Assembly: GCA_001781025.1 (NCBI GenBank)
Contig: MFJZ01000029.1
Span: forward strand, 9,160 to 14,611
Source of the DNA: Candidatus Gottesmanbacteria bacterium RIFCSPLOWO2_01_FULL_49_10
GTDB taxonomy: Bacteria > Patescibacteriota > Microgenomatia > UBA10105 > UBA927
DNA length: 5,452 nucleotides
Reading direction: 5' to 3'
Made by a program: the position numbers and the translations under genes. The stretch's first letter is position 1; every line of letters starts with the position of its first letter. Of the stretch, positions 4,792 through 5,452 are shown piece after piece. Under the pieces are notes generated by a model, which saw nothing but the letters and a program-made list of their open reading frames with translations, was not told the origin of the DNA and did no database searches.

Positions 4792-5451
4792 TTACTGCAT
4801 GCGTTTTCTCCGGAGGTATTTCTTTTGAGAGAGTGACTGAAAAAGTGGGGGGCCTTCGATCTCTCGCTCCAGCGAGTACTCGTCTGCGATCTCGTTTAGG
4901 TTTTTGATTCCATCCAAAAGAAACGATCGATACCCTTCCTTTTCTTTTTGTGTAGTACCCACAAGACGGGACACTTCTTCTCGGTTGATGATTGCGAAGT
5001 CAAGCCCGCCAAACAGTTCTTGGTAGCTGCTCCAGGGATAGTCTTCCAGGCTTTCTGCAAGACCGGCTTTGATGGGATTAAGGAGGATATACCGGGAAGC
5101 CCCGAGGAAGTATGCGTCTTTATCACAGAGCTTACTTTTGAAACGATTTTGAAACACGGGCCCCACGCGATGATATTTTTGATTGAAGTACATGGAGTAG
5201 CTCGTCGTAAGCGACGTCATGATTTTTGATATCGGAACCTTTTGCGTTTGAATCAAGAGGTGAAAGTGGTTCGGCATGAGGACGTAGGCGTAGATGCTGT
5301 GGTCAAAGCCTTTTTTGGTTACCAGCTCAACGAGGCGCTTGAGGAATCGGCGATAGTCGCTGGCATCTTGAAAAATGGGTTGTTTGGCGACCCCGCGATT
5401 GTAGGTGTGGTAGAACGCCTGCTCGTATGATATGCGCGGTCCTCTCGGCAT
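4792..5451 (-). CDS. REP-associated tyrosine transposase (Y1, IS200-like superfamily)
   Basis: Predicted single-strand DNA nuclease of the HUH/Y1 class. It cuts and joins DNA through a covalent tyrosine intermediate, using a metal ion held by the HUH histidines. The domain starts with YHTYNRG (14-20). HUH histidines are H62 and H64 in M-P-N-H-F-H-L-L. The conserved GPVFQNRFKS lies at 97-106. The likely nucleophile is Y121 in RYILLNPIKAGL, which aligns with Tyr115 of E. coli TnpA-REP. A Trp/Ser motif YPWSSY (138-143) follows. The C-terminal 60 residues are charged and poorly conserved in the family. At 219 residues it is full length with no disruption. ATG 5451 gives the typical MPR start, but only one base of upstream sequence is available. 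No clear REP or IS200 hairpin flanks are seen downstream, so it is probably a domesticated single-copy type rather than a mobile element. Confidence 0.93.
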   Translation of the reverse strand: MPRGPRISYEQAFYHTYNRGVAKQPIFQDASDYRRFLKRLVELVTKKGFDHSIYAYVLMPNHFHLLIQTQKVPISKIMTSLTTSYSMYFNQKYHRVGPVFQNRFKSKLCDKDAYFLGASRYILLNPIKAGLAESLEDYPWSSYQELFGGLDFAIINREEVSRLVGTTQKEKEGYRSFLLDGIKNLNEIADEYSLEREIEGPPLFQSLSQKKYLRRKRMQ

Positions 5452-5452
5452 A

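Overview
The window looks like a piece of a Patescibacteria (Candidate Phyla Radiation) genome of intermediate GC. This is inferred from gene content, not from a marker gene. Three things point that way: a small membrane protein with the RNRRVEADKAWETS signature that I associate with CPR genomes; a membrane-anchored thermonuclease-like protein with a C-terminal Cys-rich 'sunset'-type tail; and a REP-associated type Y1 transposase of a form common in these genomes. Most other genes are small and unrecognised. No rRNA, tRNA, CRISPR array or complete insertion sequence is visible, and no gene-free stretch exceeds 300 bases.

Layout. Bases 29-2380 are on the minus strand. Read in the direction of transcription they hold a 94-residue acidic protein, a Cys-rich 108-residue protein that may be the 3' part of a frameshifted gene, the anchored SNase nuclease, and a lipoprotein. 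A 62-bp divergent promoter region (2381-2442) separates these from the plus-strand genes. Those are the small two-TM protein (2443-2733) and, after a 240-bp intergenic region with tandem palindromes, a nucleoside hydrolase (2974-4062). The hydrolase is convergent with three minus-strand genes: a 74-residue protein, a 96-residue four-cysteine protein with a clear promoter and Shine-Dalgarno site, and the Y1 transposase at the right edge.

Regulation. Promoter-like sequences can be read in front of most genes. For two genes (2443, and the SNase if it starts at the GTG at 1481) the predicted +1 falls exactly on the start codon, and for a third (2380) it falls 2 nt before it. None of these three has a well-spaced Shine-Dalgarno site. 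This suggests leaderless transcripts beside genes with ordinary leaders (4654, 4309).

Function. Only three genes have a clear biochemical role: a surface nuclease, a nucleoside hydrolase and a transposase. The first two fit a nucleic-acid scavenging lifestyle, as expected for an organism with reduced biosynthesis, but they are not in one operon and a shared pathway is inference. I do not see a convincing new multi-gene system. The best leads are the leaderless promoter architecture, the tandem palindromes at 2861-2892, and the two small Cys-rich proteins.
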